A stretch of DNA of 64,000 bases from assembly GCF_029968095.1 (NCBI RefSeq), contig NZ_JASCIR010000002.1, positions 248,001 to 312,000 on the forward strand, given 5' to 3'. The notes beneath the pieces were generated by a model. That model did not search any database, was not told the DNA's origin, and saw only the letters and a program-made list of their open reading frames with translations. A program made the position numbers and the translations under genes. Source of the DNA: Streptomyces solicavernae (lineage in GTDB: Bacteria > Actinomycetota > Actinomycetes > Streptomycetales > Streptomycetaceae). How positions within the stretch are numbered: position 1 is the stretch's first letter; every line of letters begins with the position of its first letter. Shown here piece after piece: positions 48,634 through 56,852 of the stretch.

Positions 48634-48740
48634 GGCGCGTGCAGGGCCTATCCCCGCGGGCGCGTGCAGGGCCTATTCCCGCGGCACGTGCAGGGCCTAT
48701 TCCCGCGGCACGTGCAGGGCTTATTCCCGCGGCACGTGCA
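48634..48740. repeat. 24-bp tandem repeat, 4.4 copies
   Basis: Units start at 48634, 48659, 48683 and 48707, with a partial copy at 48731. The core is gcacgtgcagggcctattcc. It sits between the stop of the ABC ATPase gene (48745) and the start of the aldo/keto reductase gene. The repeated GCACGTGC palindrome could bind a regulator. Confidence 0.95.
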
Positions 48741-48744
48741 CGGC

Positions 48745-49530
48745 TCACGCCGTCGACCGCGCCGGGAGCCCCAGATACGCCTCCCGCACCCTCGGGTCGG
48801 CCCGCACCTCGGCCGGGGTGCCCTCCGCCAGGACCGCGCCGAGGTCGAGGACGACGACGCGGGCGCACAGCTCCATGACGAACGCCACATTGTGCTCGAC
48901 CAGCAGCACCGCACAGCCCGTCTCGTCCGCGAGATGCCGTACGACGGCCGACAGCTGGGCGCGCTCCGCGGCCGTCATCCCCGACGCGGGCTCGTCCAGG
49001 AGCAGCAGCCGGGGCGGGTCGGCGAGGGCCCGCGCCAGCTCGACCATGCGGGCCCGGCCGACCGGCAGGGCGCCCGCGCTGCCGTCCGCCAGGCCGTCGA
49101 GACCGCACTCCTTGAGCACCTCCGACGCCCTTGCCCGGCGGGCCCGTTCACGCCTGCGGCGGCCGGGCGCACCGACCGCGTCGGCCACGAGCCCGCCCCC
49201 GCCGCCGCGCCACTCCTGGGCCACCAGCAGATGGTCGGCGACGGTCAGCTGGCCGAAGAGCTGCTGACGCTGGAACGTACGCCGCATGCCGTGCCGGGCC
49301 CGCCAGACGGTGGAGCGCCGGGTGATGTCGGCCCCGTCGAGCAGGACGCGGCCGGAGTCCGGGCGGCGGATACCGGAGACCACGTCGAACAGGGTGGTCT
49401 TCCCGGCCCCGTTGGGCCCGATAAGGCCGCAGACCTCGCCGGGGCGGACGGCGATCCGCGCGTCCCGCAGGGCCCGTACGCCGCCGAACCGGACGTCGAT
49501 CCCGCTCGCTTCGAGCACGTGATGCTTCAT
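48745..49530 (-). CDS. Branched-chain amino acid ABC transporter ATP-binding protein, LivG type
   Basis: 261-aa ABC ATPase: Walker A GPNGAGKTT, signature region LPVGRARMVELARAL (LSGGQ is altered to LPVGR), Walker B LLLLDEPASGM and switch His in VEHNVAF. The family powers uptake of branched-chain amino acids or related polar compounds. The ATG at 49530 overlaps the stop of the LivHMF fusion by 4 nt. It is the last gene of the livK-livHMF-livG operon. The altered signature motif is worth noting but is seen in some LivG proteins. Confidence 0.9.
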   Translation of the reverse strand: MKHHVLEASGIDVRFGGVRALRDARIAVRPGEVCGLIGPNGAGKTTLFDVVSGIRRPDSGRVLLDGADITRRSTVWRARHGMRRTFQRQQLFGQLTVADHLLVAQEWRGGGGGLVADAVGAPGRRRRERARRARASEVLKECGLDGLADGSAGALPVGRARMVELARALADPPRLLLLDEPASGMTAAERAQLSAVVRHLADETGCAVLLVEHNVAFVMELCARVVVLDLGAVLAEGTPAEVRADPRVREAYLGLPARSTA

Positions 49531-52259
49531 GGCCCGCTCACCTCTGTACGTGTGTCGTTCCCCTCGGTGCGTGTGTCGATCCCCAGGTACGCCTCCGTCA
49601 GCCGGTCCGCCTCGACCTCCGCGCGCGGGCCGCACCAGGAGACGCGGCCCTGGGCCAGGTACGCGACCCGGTCGGCGACGCCCAGGATCTCGGCGGCCTT
49701 CTCCTCGACGAGCAGCAACGCCGTACCCGCGTCCCGCAGTTCGGTCAGCAGCCGGAACACCTCGTCGACGACGCGCGGTGCGAGTCCGAGGGACGGCTCG
49801 TCGGCGATCAGCACCTTCGGTGGGCGCTGCAACAGCGGGGCGAGGGCGAGGAGTTGCTGCTCACCGCCGGAGAGCGAGCCGGCGCCGACGGTGCGGCGGG
49901 CGGCGAGCGCGGGGAACCGCTCGTACACCGCGTCGCGGTCGGTGCGGTGCGGCAGGTGCAGGGTGAGGTTCTCGTCGATGGTGAGTGCCGGGAAGATGCC
50001 GCGGCCTTCGGGGGCGAGGAGGACGCCTTCGCGGGAGCGGTGGACGGGGGTTTGCCGATTTGCGTCCCGGCCGTCCATCAGCACCTGGCCGGTGCGGGGC
50101 GTCAGGAGTCCGGCTGCTACTCGGCAAGTGGTGGTTTTTCCTGCGCCGTTGGGGCCCAGAAGGGCGAGGATTTCACCCCGGCGAACGGTCAAGGTCACGC
50201 CGTGGAGGACGGGGGCTCCGTCGTATCCCGCGTGTATCTCGTGGAGAGTGAGGGCGCTGTCTTCCTCTGCCGCGTATGAGGACGAGCCCGGAGGGCGATC
50301 TGCGATGCGGCTGTCCGCAGGACTTTCGGGAAGGGGCGGGGCAGGGGAAGAAGAGACCCGGTGCCGATGCCTCCGTACCGACACCGCCGCGCAATACCCG
50401 TCCGGGTCGTTCGCCAACGCCAGCCCCGCCAGCCCGAAAAGAATCACCGGCAGATGCGCGGACTCCGTCACGTAGTCCGCGATCAGGTGCGGGGCGAGCG
50501 CGAACACCAGCCCCGCCACCACCGCGAACTGCGGCCGCCGCACGCCCGCCGCCACGACCACCGCGAGCCAGATCAGGCCCGTCATCGCGGTGAAGTCGGT
50601 TGCGGTGATCCGGGTGTTGTACGAGGCGTACATGACCCCGCCGAACCCGGCGAGCCCCGCCGACAGCGTGAACAGGAGCAGTTTCGTACGGACGACGGAG
50701 ACGCCGGAGGCCATCGCCGCCGCAGGAGCGGACCGTACGGCGAGCATCGCGCGCCCCGTGGGCGAGTTGCGCAGCGCGCTGAGGGCCGCCACGACCGCCG
50801 CGACGAGGACGAGCAGGGCGACACCGAGGGCCCGGTCGTCGCCCAGGTCCACGGGACCGAAGACCGGCCGCGGGATCGCCCAGCCCGTGTCGCCGTTCCT
50901 CAACCACCCCGTCTGGAAAAGCACTTGGTCGGCGAGAAACGCGAGCGCGAGCGTCGCGAGGGCGAGGGAGCGGCCGCCCAGGCGCAGCGCGGGCAGCGCG
51001 ACCAGGGCGCCGAGCAGCGCGGCCGCACACGTACCGACGAGCGTCGCACCGAGGAACGGCCAGCCCTGACTCATCAGCAGCCCGGCGACCAGGGCCGCGC
51101 CCGTGACGAACGTGGCCTGCGCGAGCGAGACCATCGCGCCCAGCCCCGTGACCACCGTGAAGGAGAGGAAGACGAGCGAGACGGCGAGGCCCTGGGCCAG
51201 GATGCCGCTCCAGAACGGGGTCGTGACCGTGTAGAAGGCGATCGCGAGCAGTGCCGCGCCCGCCGCCCACGGCCCCCAGCGCCGTCCCCATGAACGGCCC
51301 GCGAGATAGTCCGGCGGCGGCGCGTCCACGGCGGCGGTGCCCGCGGTGCGCTGCCGCCGGGCCATGAGCAGCAGCCCGGCGAAGAGGATCAGGAACGGCA
51401 CGGCCGTACGGAATCCGGTGAGGCCGTCGGCGAACGAGGCGTACCCGGCGACGAGGTTCTGCAGGACTCCGAGCGCCAGGCCGCCCGCGAAGGCGAGCGG
51501 GATGGAGGCGAAGCGGCCGAGGACGGCGGCGGTCGCGGAGACGAAGAGGAACAGGGTGAAGTCGTGGGCGGAGAGCCCGAGGAGCGGAGTTGCCAGCACT
51601 CCCGCCAGACCCGCGAGCGCGGACGACAGCATCCATGCCACCGACGACAGCCGGTCGGCGCTCATGCCGCGCAGCTCGACCAGGGAGCGGTTGTCGACGA
51701 CGGCGCGCAGGCGAAGCCCGAGCGGGGTGTGCCGGAGGAGCAGCCACAGGCCCGCGGCGACCACGGCCGTGGTGACCCAGGTGATCAGCTGGTCCGAGTC
51801 GACGCCCACGCCGTCCATCAGCTGCCAGGACACGGCGGGGCTCGGCCCGACGCCGGGCAGCCCGAACTGGTTCTCGGCGGGTTGCACGGGCGCGCCCGCC
51901 TGCTCAAGCAGCTCGACGATCCACAGGCCGAGCGCGGGCAGCGCCACCAACAGGCCGATGGTGGCGACTATTTGGGCCGTCTCGCCGACCTTGGCCAGCT
52001 TGCGGAACATCAGCCGGTCCAGGCCCCAGCCGAGCCCCGGCGCGACCACGCAGACGAGCAGCAGCGCGGTCGGTACGGCGGGCCAGCCGAAGGCGGAGTG
52101 CAGTTCGTGGAAGGCGAGCGCGCACAGGTACGCGGTCGCGCCGTGGGCGAAGTTGAAGAGCCCGGACGCCGAGTAGGAGAGCACGAGCCCGGTGGCGAGC
52201 AGCGCGTACAGCGCGCCCGAGACGAGACCGCTGAGGACGAAACCGAGAAGGTCAGCCAT
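49527..52259 (-). CDS. LivH-LivM-LivF triple fusion: branched-chain amino acid ABC permeases plus ATPase
   Basis: 910 aa in one uninterrupted frame. Residues 1-300 are a LivH-like permease (GLVLSYSASGLFNFAHG is typical), 335-615 a LivM-like permease (LSFTVVTGLGAMVSLAQATF), 616-668 a Pro/Ser-rich linker, and 669-910 a LivF-like ATPase (Walker A GPNGAGKTT at 702-710, LSGGEQQLLALA, LIADEPSLGL). The complex imports branched-chain amino acids or similar small molecules with the LivK protein upstream and the LivG ATPase overlapping downstream. The LivM-LivF linker is encoded by a copy of a dispersed element found between genes elsewhere in the window. The ATG at 52259 follows a GGGCGG site, 11 nt after the livK stop. 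Confidence 0.93.
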   Translation of the reverse strand: MADLLGFVLSGLVSGALYALLATGLVLSYSASGLFNFAHGATAYLCALAFHELHSAFGWPAVPTALLLVCVVAPGLGWGLDRLMFRKLAKVGETAQIVATIGLLVALPALGLWIVELLEQAGAPVQPAENQFGLPGVGPSPAVSWQLMDGVGVDSDQLITWVTTAVVAAGLWLLLRHTPLGLRLRAVVDNRSLVELRGMSADRLSSVAWMLSSALAGLAGVLATPLLGLSAHDFTLFLFVSATAAVLGRFASIPLAFAGGLALGVLQNLVAGYASFADGLTGFRTAVPFLILFAGLLLMARRQRTAGTAAVDAPPPDYLAGRSWGRRWGPWAAGAALLAIAFYTVTTPFWSGILAQGLAVSLVFLSFTVVTGLGAMVSLAQATFVTGAALVAGLLMSQGWPFLGATLVGTCAAALLGALVALPALRLGGRSLALATLALAFLADQVLFQTGWLRNGDTGWAIPRPVFGPVDLGDDRALGVALLVLVAAVVAALSALRNSPTGRAMLAVRSAPAAAMASGVSVVRTKLLLFTLSAGLAGFGGVMYASYNTRITATDFTAMTGLIWLAVVVAAGVRRPQFAVVAGLVFALAPHLIADYVTESAHLPVILFGLAGLALANDPDGYCAAVSVRRHRHRVSSSPAPPLPESPADSRIADRPPGSSSYAAEEDSALTLHEIHAGYDGAPVLHGVTLTVRRGEILALLGPNGAGKTTTCRVAAGLLTPRTGQVLMDGRDANRQTPVHRSREGVLLAPEGRGIFPALTIDENLTLHLPHRTDRDAVYERFPALAARRTVGAGSLSGGEQQLLALAPLLQRPPKVLIADEPSLGLAPRVVDEVFRLLTELRDAGTALLLVEEKAAEILGVADRVAYLAQGRVSWCGPRAEVEADRLTEAYLGIDTRTEGNDTRTEVSGP
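50320..50360 (+). repeat. Dispersed ttcgggaagggg element inside the LivHMF linker, copy 3
   Basis: gactttcgggaaggggcggg, then gcaggggaagaagagacccg. Read in the gene's (minus) direction it encodes SSSPAPPLPESP of the linker. The other copies (13451, 30433, 61221) are intergenic. Confidence 0.7.
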
Positions 52260-52270
52260 CGGTGGCCGCC

Positions 52271-53530
52271 CTACTTGAAGGGGATGGGTTCGTAGCACCG
52301 ATACGGCGACGACACCTCGTACCGGCCGTTCTTGAGCTGCACGAGCGCGCCGCAGCCGAAGGACTCCTTCTGGCCCATGGGCAGTTCGCGGTCGCCGACC
52401 AGCGTGCCCTTGTCCTTGAAGCCTTTGGCGGCCTCCTGGAAGGAGGCGGTGGTGAGGTCGCGGCCGGCCTTCTCGGCGATGGCGAGGAACAGGTCGGCGG
52501 ACATATAGCCCGTCATCATGTGCATGTTGAGAGGCACGTCCTTGCCGGCGGCCTTCCTGATGTCCGCCTTGAACTGCTTCATCCGCGCGCTGTCCGATTC
52601 GAACGGCTCGAAGGTGAGCAGCACATGCACCCCGTCGAGCGCCTTCCGGCTGGTGCTCTTGGCGAGCAGCCCGGGGTCGTAGTCGGTGGGGTCGGTGAGG
52701 ACGCCCTGGTAGCCGGTCCGCTTGAGCGCCGTGAACAGGCCGATGTTGTACGGGGTCTGCATCACGGAGACCACCGCGTCCGGCGCCTTCCCGCCGTCGC
52801 TGCGCAGGATCTCCTTGGTGTACGCGGACCAGTCGCTGGGCGTGGACGTCGCGGGGACGACGGCCTTCGCGTACGTCACGTCGAAACCGGCGGCGGCGAA
52901 GCCCTGCTTGTAGGTGCGGATGGCGAAGGTGCCGGCGTCGTTGTCGTTGGCGAGGATCGCGACGGACTTGCCCCGCGCGCCGCCCATCACCTCGGCCAGG
53001 CCTTTCTGCCAGGCCTGGGTGAGAGTGCCGCCCGGCATCGGGACCAGGCAGCCGGTGAAACCGTAGATGTACTCGGGCCCGCAGAACTGCGGGACGGTGC
53101 CCCAGCCGAACGTCGGCACCTGCTCCTTGTTCAGGAAGTCCGCGCCGGAGAAGGTGACCGAGCTCATCGGGGAGATCGCGAACACCTTGTCCTGCTGGAC
53201 GAGTTTGCGGGCCGCGGCGAGGTTCTTGGCGGGGTTCTGGCCGTCGTCCTCCGCGCCCAGGTAGTCGATCTTCCGGCCGTTGACGCCGCCCTCGGCGTTG
53301 GCGCGGTCGTAGCGGGCCTTCGCGCCGAGGTCGGTGTCCCGTTTGCTGTACCCGCTGGACGTGGTCATGGAGACGATGCCGCCGACCTTGATGCTGTCGT
53401 CGCTCACGCCGCGCGCCGAACCGCCCTTGTCTCCGCCGGAGGCGGAGGTGGCGGCGGAGTTGCAGGCGGTCGCGGCGAGCAGCAGGGCGGCAGCGGCGGC
53501 GAAGGTGCGGGTGCGGTTGCGTCGAGGCAC
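52271..53530 (-). CDS. Branched-chain amino acid ABC transporter substrate-binding lipoprotein (LivK type)
   Basis: 419-aa secreted lipoprotein. The signal peptide ends in a lipobox (LLLAATAC, lipidated Cys at about 23), anchoring it to the outer face of the membrane. The mature part is a two-lobed periplasmic-binding fold (IKVGGIVSMTTSSGYSKRD at the start; DYLGAEDDGQNPAKNLAAARKLVQQD). It captures an amino acid, amide or similar ligand for the LivHMF/LivG complex encoded downstream. The GTG at 53530 is the start. Two direct repeats upstream may be its operator. The ligand is not determinable. Confidence 0.92.
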   Translation of the reverse strand: MPRRNRTRTFAAAAALLLAATACNSAATSASGGDKGGSARGVSDDSIKVGGIVSMTTSSGYSKRDTDLGAKARYDRANAEGGVNGRKIDYLGAEDDGQNPAKNLAAARKLVQQDKVFAISPMSSVTFSGADFLNKEQVPTFGWGTVPQFCGPEYIYGFTGCLVPMPGGTLTQAWQKGLAEVMGGARGKSVAILANDNDAGTFAIRTYKQGFAAAGFDVTYAKAVVPATSTPSDWSAYTKEILRSDGGKAPDAVVSVMQTPYNIGLFTALKRTGYQGVLTDPTDYDPGLLAKSTSRKALDGVHVLLTFEPFESDSARMKQFKADIRKAAGKDVPLNMHMMTGYMSADLFLAIAEKAGRDLTTASFQEAAKGFKDKGTLVGDRELPMGQKESFGCGALVQLKNGRYEVSSPYRCYEPIPFK

Positions 53531-53574
53531 TGGCCTGATCCCTCCGTCGAAGTGAGGGGGATTCTGCGGGCAAC

Positions 53575-53621
53575 CTGATGAACCGTCAAGAACTGACGCA
53601 TCGGTAACTGATGAACCGTCA
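53575..53621. promoter_or_regulatory. Candidate operator: two 14-bp direct repeats, 33 bp apart
   Basis: ctgatgaaccgtca at 53575-53588 and 53608-53621, i.e. three helical turns apart, with a related gaactgacgcatcgg between them. They lie 45-91 bp upstream of the livK start and are the only candidate operator in the gap before the acyl-CoA synthetase gene. Confidence 0.5.
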
Positions 53622-53653
53622 GGACCTGGTGCAGGTGAGGTTCAAGCCGAGGG

Positions 53654-55477
53654 TCAGGCGCGGTAGAGGGCCTCCACCTCGGCCGCGTAGGTCTGCTCGA
53701 TCGCCTTCCGCTTCAGCTTCAGGGACGGGGTCAGCAGCCCGTGCTCCTCGGAGAACTGGTGCGCCAGTATCCGGAACGTACGGATCGACTCGGCCTGCGA
53801 GACCAGCGTGTTCGCCGCGACCACCGCACGCCGGATCTCCGTCTCCAGGTCCGGGTCGCGGACCAGGTCGGCGGGGTTCAGCGTCGGCTTGCCGCGCATG
53901 TTCAGCCAGTGCTCGACGGAGTCGGAGTCCAGCGTCACCAGGGCCGCGATGTACGGCCGGTCGTTGCCGACGATGATGCACTGGGCGACCAGCGGATGGT
54001 CCCGTACCCGCTCCTCCAGCTGCGAGGGCGAGACGCTCTTGCCGCCGGAGGTCACGATGATCTCCTTCTTGCGGCCGGTGATCGTCAGATAGCCGTCCTC
54101 GTCGAGGTGGCCCAGGTCGCCGGTGGCGAGCCAGCCTCCGTGCAGCGCCTCGTCGGTGGCCTTCGGGTTGCCCAGATAGCCCTGGAAGACATGGCCGCCG
54201 TGCAGCCACACCTCGCCGTCGTCCGCGATGTGCACCGTCGCACCCGGGATCGGACGGCCGACCGTGCCGAAGCGGGTCTGCTCCGGCGGGTTGGCGGTCG
54301 CGGCGGCGGTCGACTCGGTGAGCCCGTACCCCTCGAAGATCAGCACGCCCGCGCCCGCGAAGAACAGGCCGAGCCTGCGGTCCATGCCGGAGCCGCCGGA
54401 CATCGCGTGCCGCACCCGGCCGCCCATCGCCGCGCGGACCTTGGAGTACACCAGCTTGTCGAAGAGCTGATGCTGCATCCGCAGCGCCGCCGAGGGGCCC
54501 GAGCCGGTGCCGAAGGCCTTGTGCTCCATCGCGTCCCAGTACTTCACCGCGACCTCGACGGCCTTGTCGAACGGCCCGAGCTTGCCCTCCGTCTCGGCCT
54601 TCCTGCGGGCCGCGTTGAAGACCTTCTCGAAGATGTACGGCACGGCCAGGATGAACGACGGCCGGAACGCGGCCAGGTCGGGCAGCAGCGCGGCCGCGTT
54701 CAGGTTCGGCTGGTGCCCCAGCTTGACCCGGCCGCGAACCGCCGCGACCTCCACCATCCGCCCGAAGACGTGCGCGAGCGGCAGGAAAAGCAGCGTGGAC
54801 GCCTCGTCGCCGCGCTTGGAGTGGAACACCGGCTCCCAGCGGCCGAGCACGGTGTCCGCCTCGTACATGAAGTTGGCGTGGCTGATCACGCAGCCCTTCG
54901 GGCGGCCCGTCGTACCGGAGGTGTAGATCACCGTCGCGACCGAGTCCGGCGTGACCGCGCGGCGGTGGCGGTGCACCACCTCGTCGTCGATGTGCTCGCC
55001 CGCGGCCCGCAGTTCACCGACCGCGTCCGAGTCCAGCTGCCAGAGGCGGCGCAGCGCGGGCAGCCGGTCGATGACCGAGCCGATCGTCATCGAGTGGTCC
55101 TCGTGCTCCACGACGCAGGCCGAGACCTCGGCGTCGTACAGCATCCAGAAGACCTGGTCGGCGGAGGATGTCGGGTAGACCGGCACGACCTGCGCGCCGA
55201 CGGTCCACAGGGCGAAGTCGAAGAGCGTCCACTCGTAGCGCGTACGGGACATGATCGCGACGCGGTCGCCGAACCGTACGCCCTGCGCGAGCAGGCCCTT
55301 GGCCAGGGCGAGGATCTCGTCGCGGAACTCTGCGGCGGTGACGTCCTGCCACACGCCGTCGGTCTTGCGTCCCAGGGCGATGCGCAGGGGGTCTTCGAGG
55401 GCATGGCCGAAGACGGCATCGGCCAGACCGCCCACCGGCGGCGCCGACGCCAGGGGAGGTGAGGTGAACTCGCGCAA
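53654..55477 (-). CDS. Long-chain acyl-CoA synthetase (AMP-forming)
   Basis: 607-aa adenylate-forming enzyme (FadD15-like) that activates fatty acids with ATP and CoA. Signatures are the P-loop YTSGTTGRPKG, the A5 motif GYGLTESTAA, the TGDLGHLDEDG motif and a C-terminal domain with TLKRK-like lysine (SLKLKRKAIEQ). The TTG at 55477 is chosen because AAGGAG lies 5 nt before it and the product then starts LREFTSPPLA, normal for this family; a GTG/ATG start further up would add 33 unlikely residues. An inverted repeat (55652-55665) lies in its upstream region. Confidence 0.94.
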   Translation of the reverse strand: MREFTSPPLASAPPVGGLADAVFGHALEDPLRIALGRKTDGVWQDVTAAEFRDEILALAKGLLAQGVRFGDRVAIMSRTRYEWTLFDFALWTVGAQVVPVYPTSSADQVFWMLYDAEVSACVVEHEDHSMTIGSVIDRLPALRRLWQLDSDAVGELRAAGEHIDDEVVHRHRRAVTPDSVATVIYTSGTTGRPKGCVISHANFMYEADTVLGRWEPVFHSKRGDEASTLLFLPLAHVFGRMVEVAAVRGRVKLGHQPNLNAAALLPDLAAFRPSFILAVPYIFEKVFNAARRKAETEGKLGPFDKAVEVAVKYWDAMEHKAFGTGSGPSAALRMQHQLFDKLVYSKVRAAMGGRVRHAMSGGSGMDRRLGLFFAGAGVLIFEGYGLTESTAAATANPPEQTRFGTVGRPIPGATVHIADDGEVWLHGGHVFQGYLGNPKATDEALHGGWLATGDLGHLDEDGYLTITGRKKEIIVTSGGKSVSPSQLEERVRDHPLVAQCIIVGNDRPYIAALVTLDSDSVEHWLNMRGKPTLNPADLVRDPDLETEIRRAVVAANTLVSQAESIRTFRILAHQFSEEHGLLTPSLKLKRKAIEQTYAAEVEALYRA

Positions 55478-55610
55478 TGGTTCTCCTTGTGGCGCTCCAC
55501 ACAGCGCGGGTGACGGTACCCCACGCGGCTCCCGGGCGGGAGGGGGTGGCGCTTCCGGGATTTTTGGCATCGCCACAGGTCAGGCGGCGAAATGAGGGGA
55601 CAGGGGTGGA

Positions 55611-55646
55611 GGCGTGGGCGCAGGCGTGGGCGGAGGCATGGGCGGA
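55611..55646. repeat. 12-bp tandem repeat, 3 copies
   Basis: ggcgtgggcgca, ggcgtgggcgga and ggcatgggcgga in tandem between the LysR and acyl-CoA synthetase genes. Confidence 0.93.
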
Positions 55647-55651
55647 ATCTT

Positions 55652-55665
55652 ACTTACGGGTAAGT
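55652..55665. promoter_or_regulatory. Candidate operator acttac-gg-gtaagt
   Basis: A perfect 14-bp palindrome located 175-188 bp upstream of the acyl-CoA synthetase TTG. Its outer bases overlap TAAGAT on the minus strand, a plausible -10 element. TetR-type fatty-acid repressors of actinomycetes bind TTAC/GTAA palindromes, so this may control the synthetase gene. Confidence 0.5.
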
Positions 55666-55772
55666 TTCGGTGCCGTAATCTCCACGGGATCTATACGGGG
55701 TAGTCACGCTGTGTGCCCCTGCCCGGCTGATCCGGGCCGGCATGGCGGGAGTCTCCCCTGCGCGCGGTGCCC

Positions 55773-56645
55773 TCAGCGGCCCCGGTGCAAGCGGTCGCCG
55801 CCCGCCAGGATCGCCGAGGCCAGCGCGTCCGCCGCCTCCTGCGTCCGCGCCGCCCGCGTGCGGCCGTGGCGGAGGACGAAGTCGACCTCGCCGAGGTCCG
55901 GGAGGCCCGAGCGGATGCGGGACAGGCCCGGCGGGATCAGGCTGCGGGTGTGGGCCATCACGCCGAGGCCCGCGCGGGCCGCCGCCACCAGGCCGTTGAG
56001 GCTGCCGCTGGTGCAGGCCACGCGCCACGCCCGGCCGTGTCGCTCCAGGACCTCAAGGGCACGGGCCCGCGTGATGCCGGGCGGCGGATACACGATCAGC
56101 GGGACCGGCTCCTGCGGGTCGATCCGCAGCCGCTCCCCGCCCGACTCCGCACCGACCCACACCAGCTCGTCCCGCCACACCAGCGTCCCGTCCGCCCCCG
56201 CGTGCCGCTTGGCGAGGACCAGGTCGAGCCGCCCGTCCGCGAGCCTGCGGTGCAGGGTGCCGGACAGCTCGACCGTCAGCTCCAGGTCGACCTCCGGGTG
56301 CTCGCGCCGGAACGCCTTGAGGATCTCCGGGAGTTCGGTGAGGACGAAGTCCTCCGAGGCCCCGAACCGCAGCCGCCCGCGCAGCCGCGTCCCCGCGAAG
56401 AACGCCGCCGCCCGCTCGTGCGCCTCCAGGATCGTGCGGGCGAAACCGAGCATCGCCTCGCCGTCCTCGGTCAGCTCCACGCTGTGCGTGTCCCGGGCGA
56501 AGAGCGTGCGGCCCGTCGCGTCCTCAAGGCGCCGCACGTGCTGGCTCACCGTCGACTGCCGCAGACCCAGCCGGCGCGCGGCCCGCGTGAAGCTCAGCGT
56601 CTGCGCCACGGCCAGGAACGTGCGCAGCTGCCCCGGGTCGTACAT
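55773..56645 (-). CDS. LysR family transcriptional regulator (third, unrelated copy)
   Basis: 290-aa LysR regulator: HTH region LSFTRAARRLGLRQSTVSQHVRRLE in residues 17-41, effector domain from about 90 (GRLRFGASEDFVLTELPEIL). It is not closely similar to the two LysR proteins at the left end. It is divergent from the symporter gene at 56853, the usual arrangement for an LTTR and its target; a palindrome at 56679-56697 in the shared region fits an LTTR box. Confidence 0.93.
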   Translation of the reverse strand: MYDPGQLRTFLAVAQTLSFTRAARRLGLRQSTVSQHVRRLEDATGRTLFARDTHSVELTEDGEAMLGFARTILEAHERAAAFFAGTRLRGRLRFGASEDFVLTELPEILKAFRREHPEVDLELTVELSGTLHRRLADGRLDLVLAKRHAGADGTLVWRDELVWVGAESGGERLRIDPQEPVPLIVYPPPGITRARALEVLERHGRAWRVACTSGSLNGLVAAARAGLGVMAHTRSLIPPGLSRIRSGLPDLGEVDFVLRHGRTRAARTQEAADALASAILAGGDRLHRGR

Positions 56646-56678
56646 GACACAGAGGCTAGGCCCTGTGGGCCTGCGCGG

Positions 56679-56697
56679 CTATCGGCGATCGCGATAG
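56679..56697. promoter_or_regulatory. Candidate LysR-type operator
   Basis: ctatcg-gcgatcg-cgatag, a 19-bp inverted repeat 34 bp upstream of the LysR start, in the divergent region with the symporter gene. It fits the palindromic AT-ended LTTR box pattern. Confidence 0.5.
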
Positions 56698-56780
56698 CAG
56701 TCAGTCCCGTATCCCGGATTCCCGATCACGGGGAACTGGAGGACGATGGAGAGGGCACGCTCCGCACCGCGCGCCCGTCC

Positions 56781-56824
56781 CGGCCCACCGACTCCCGGCC
56801 CCCGACTCCCGGCCCACCGACTCC
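56781..56824 (+). repeat. 15-bp tandem repeat, 3 copies
   Basis: cggcccaccgactcc at 56781 and 56810 with a 14-bp variant between them. It is in the leader of the symporter gene. Confidence 0.92.
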
Positions 56825-56852
56825 CCGACCACCGCACTGGAGCACAGCGCAC

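Larger units (their letters stand above)
55478..55772. other. 295-bp intergenic region with repeat and operator-like site
   Basis: It contains the acyl-CoA synthetase leader (with its AAGGAG), a 12-bp tandem repeat at 55611-55646 and a perfect inverted repeat at 55652-55665. No further gene is seen. Confidence 0.7.

Noticed and set aside
48745-49530. LivG with altered ABC signature as an inactive ATPase
   Set aside because: Walker A, Walker B and the switch His are intact and LivG proteins vary at this motif, so loss of activity is not supported.
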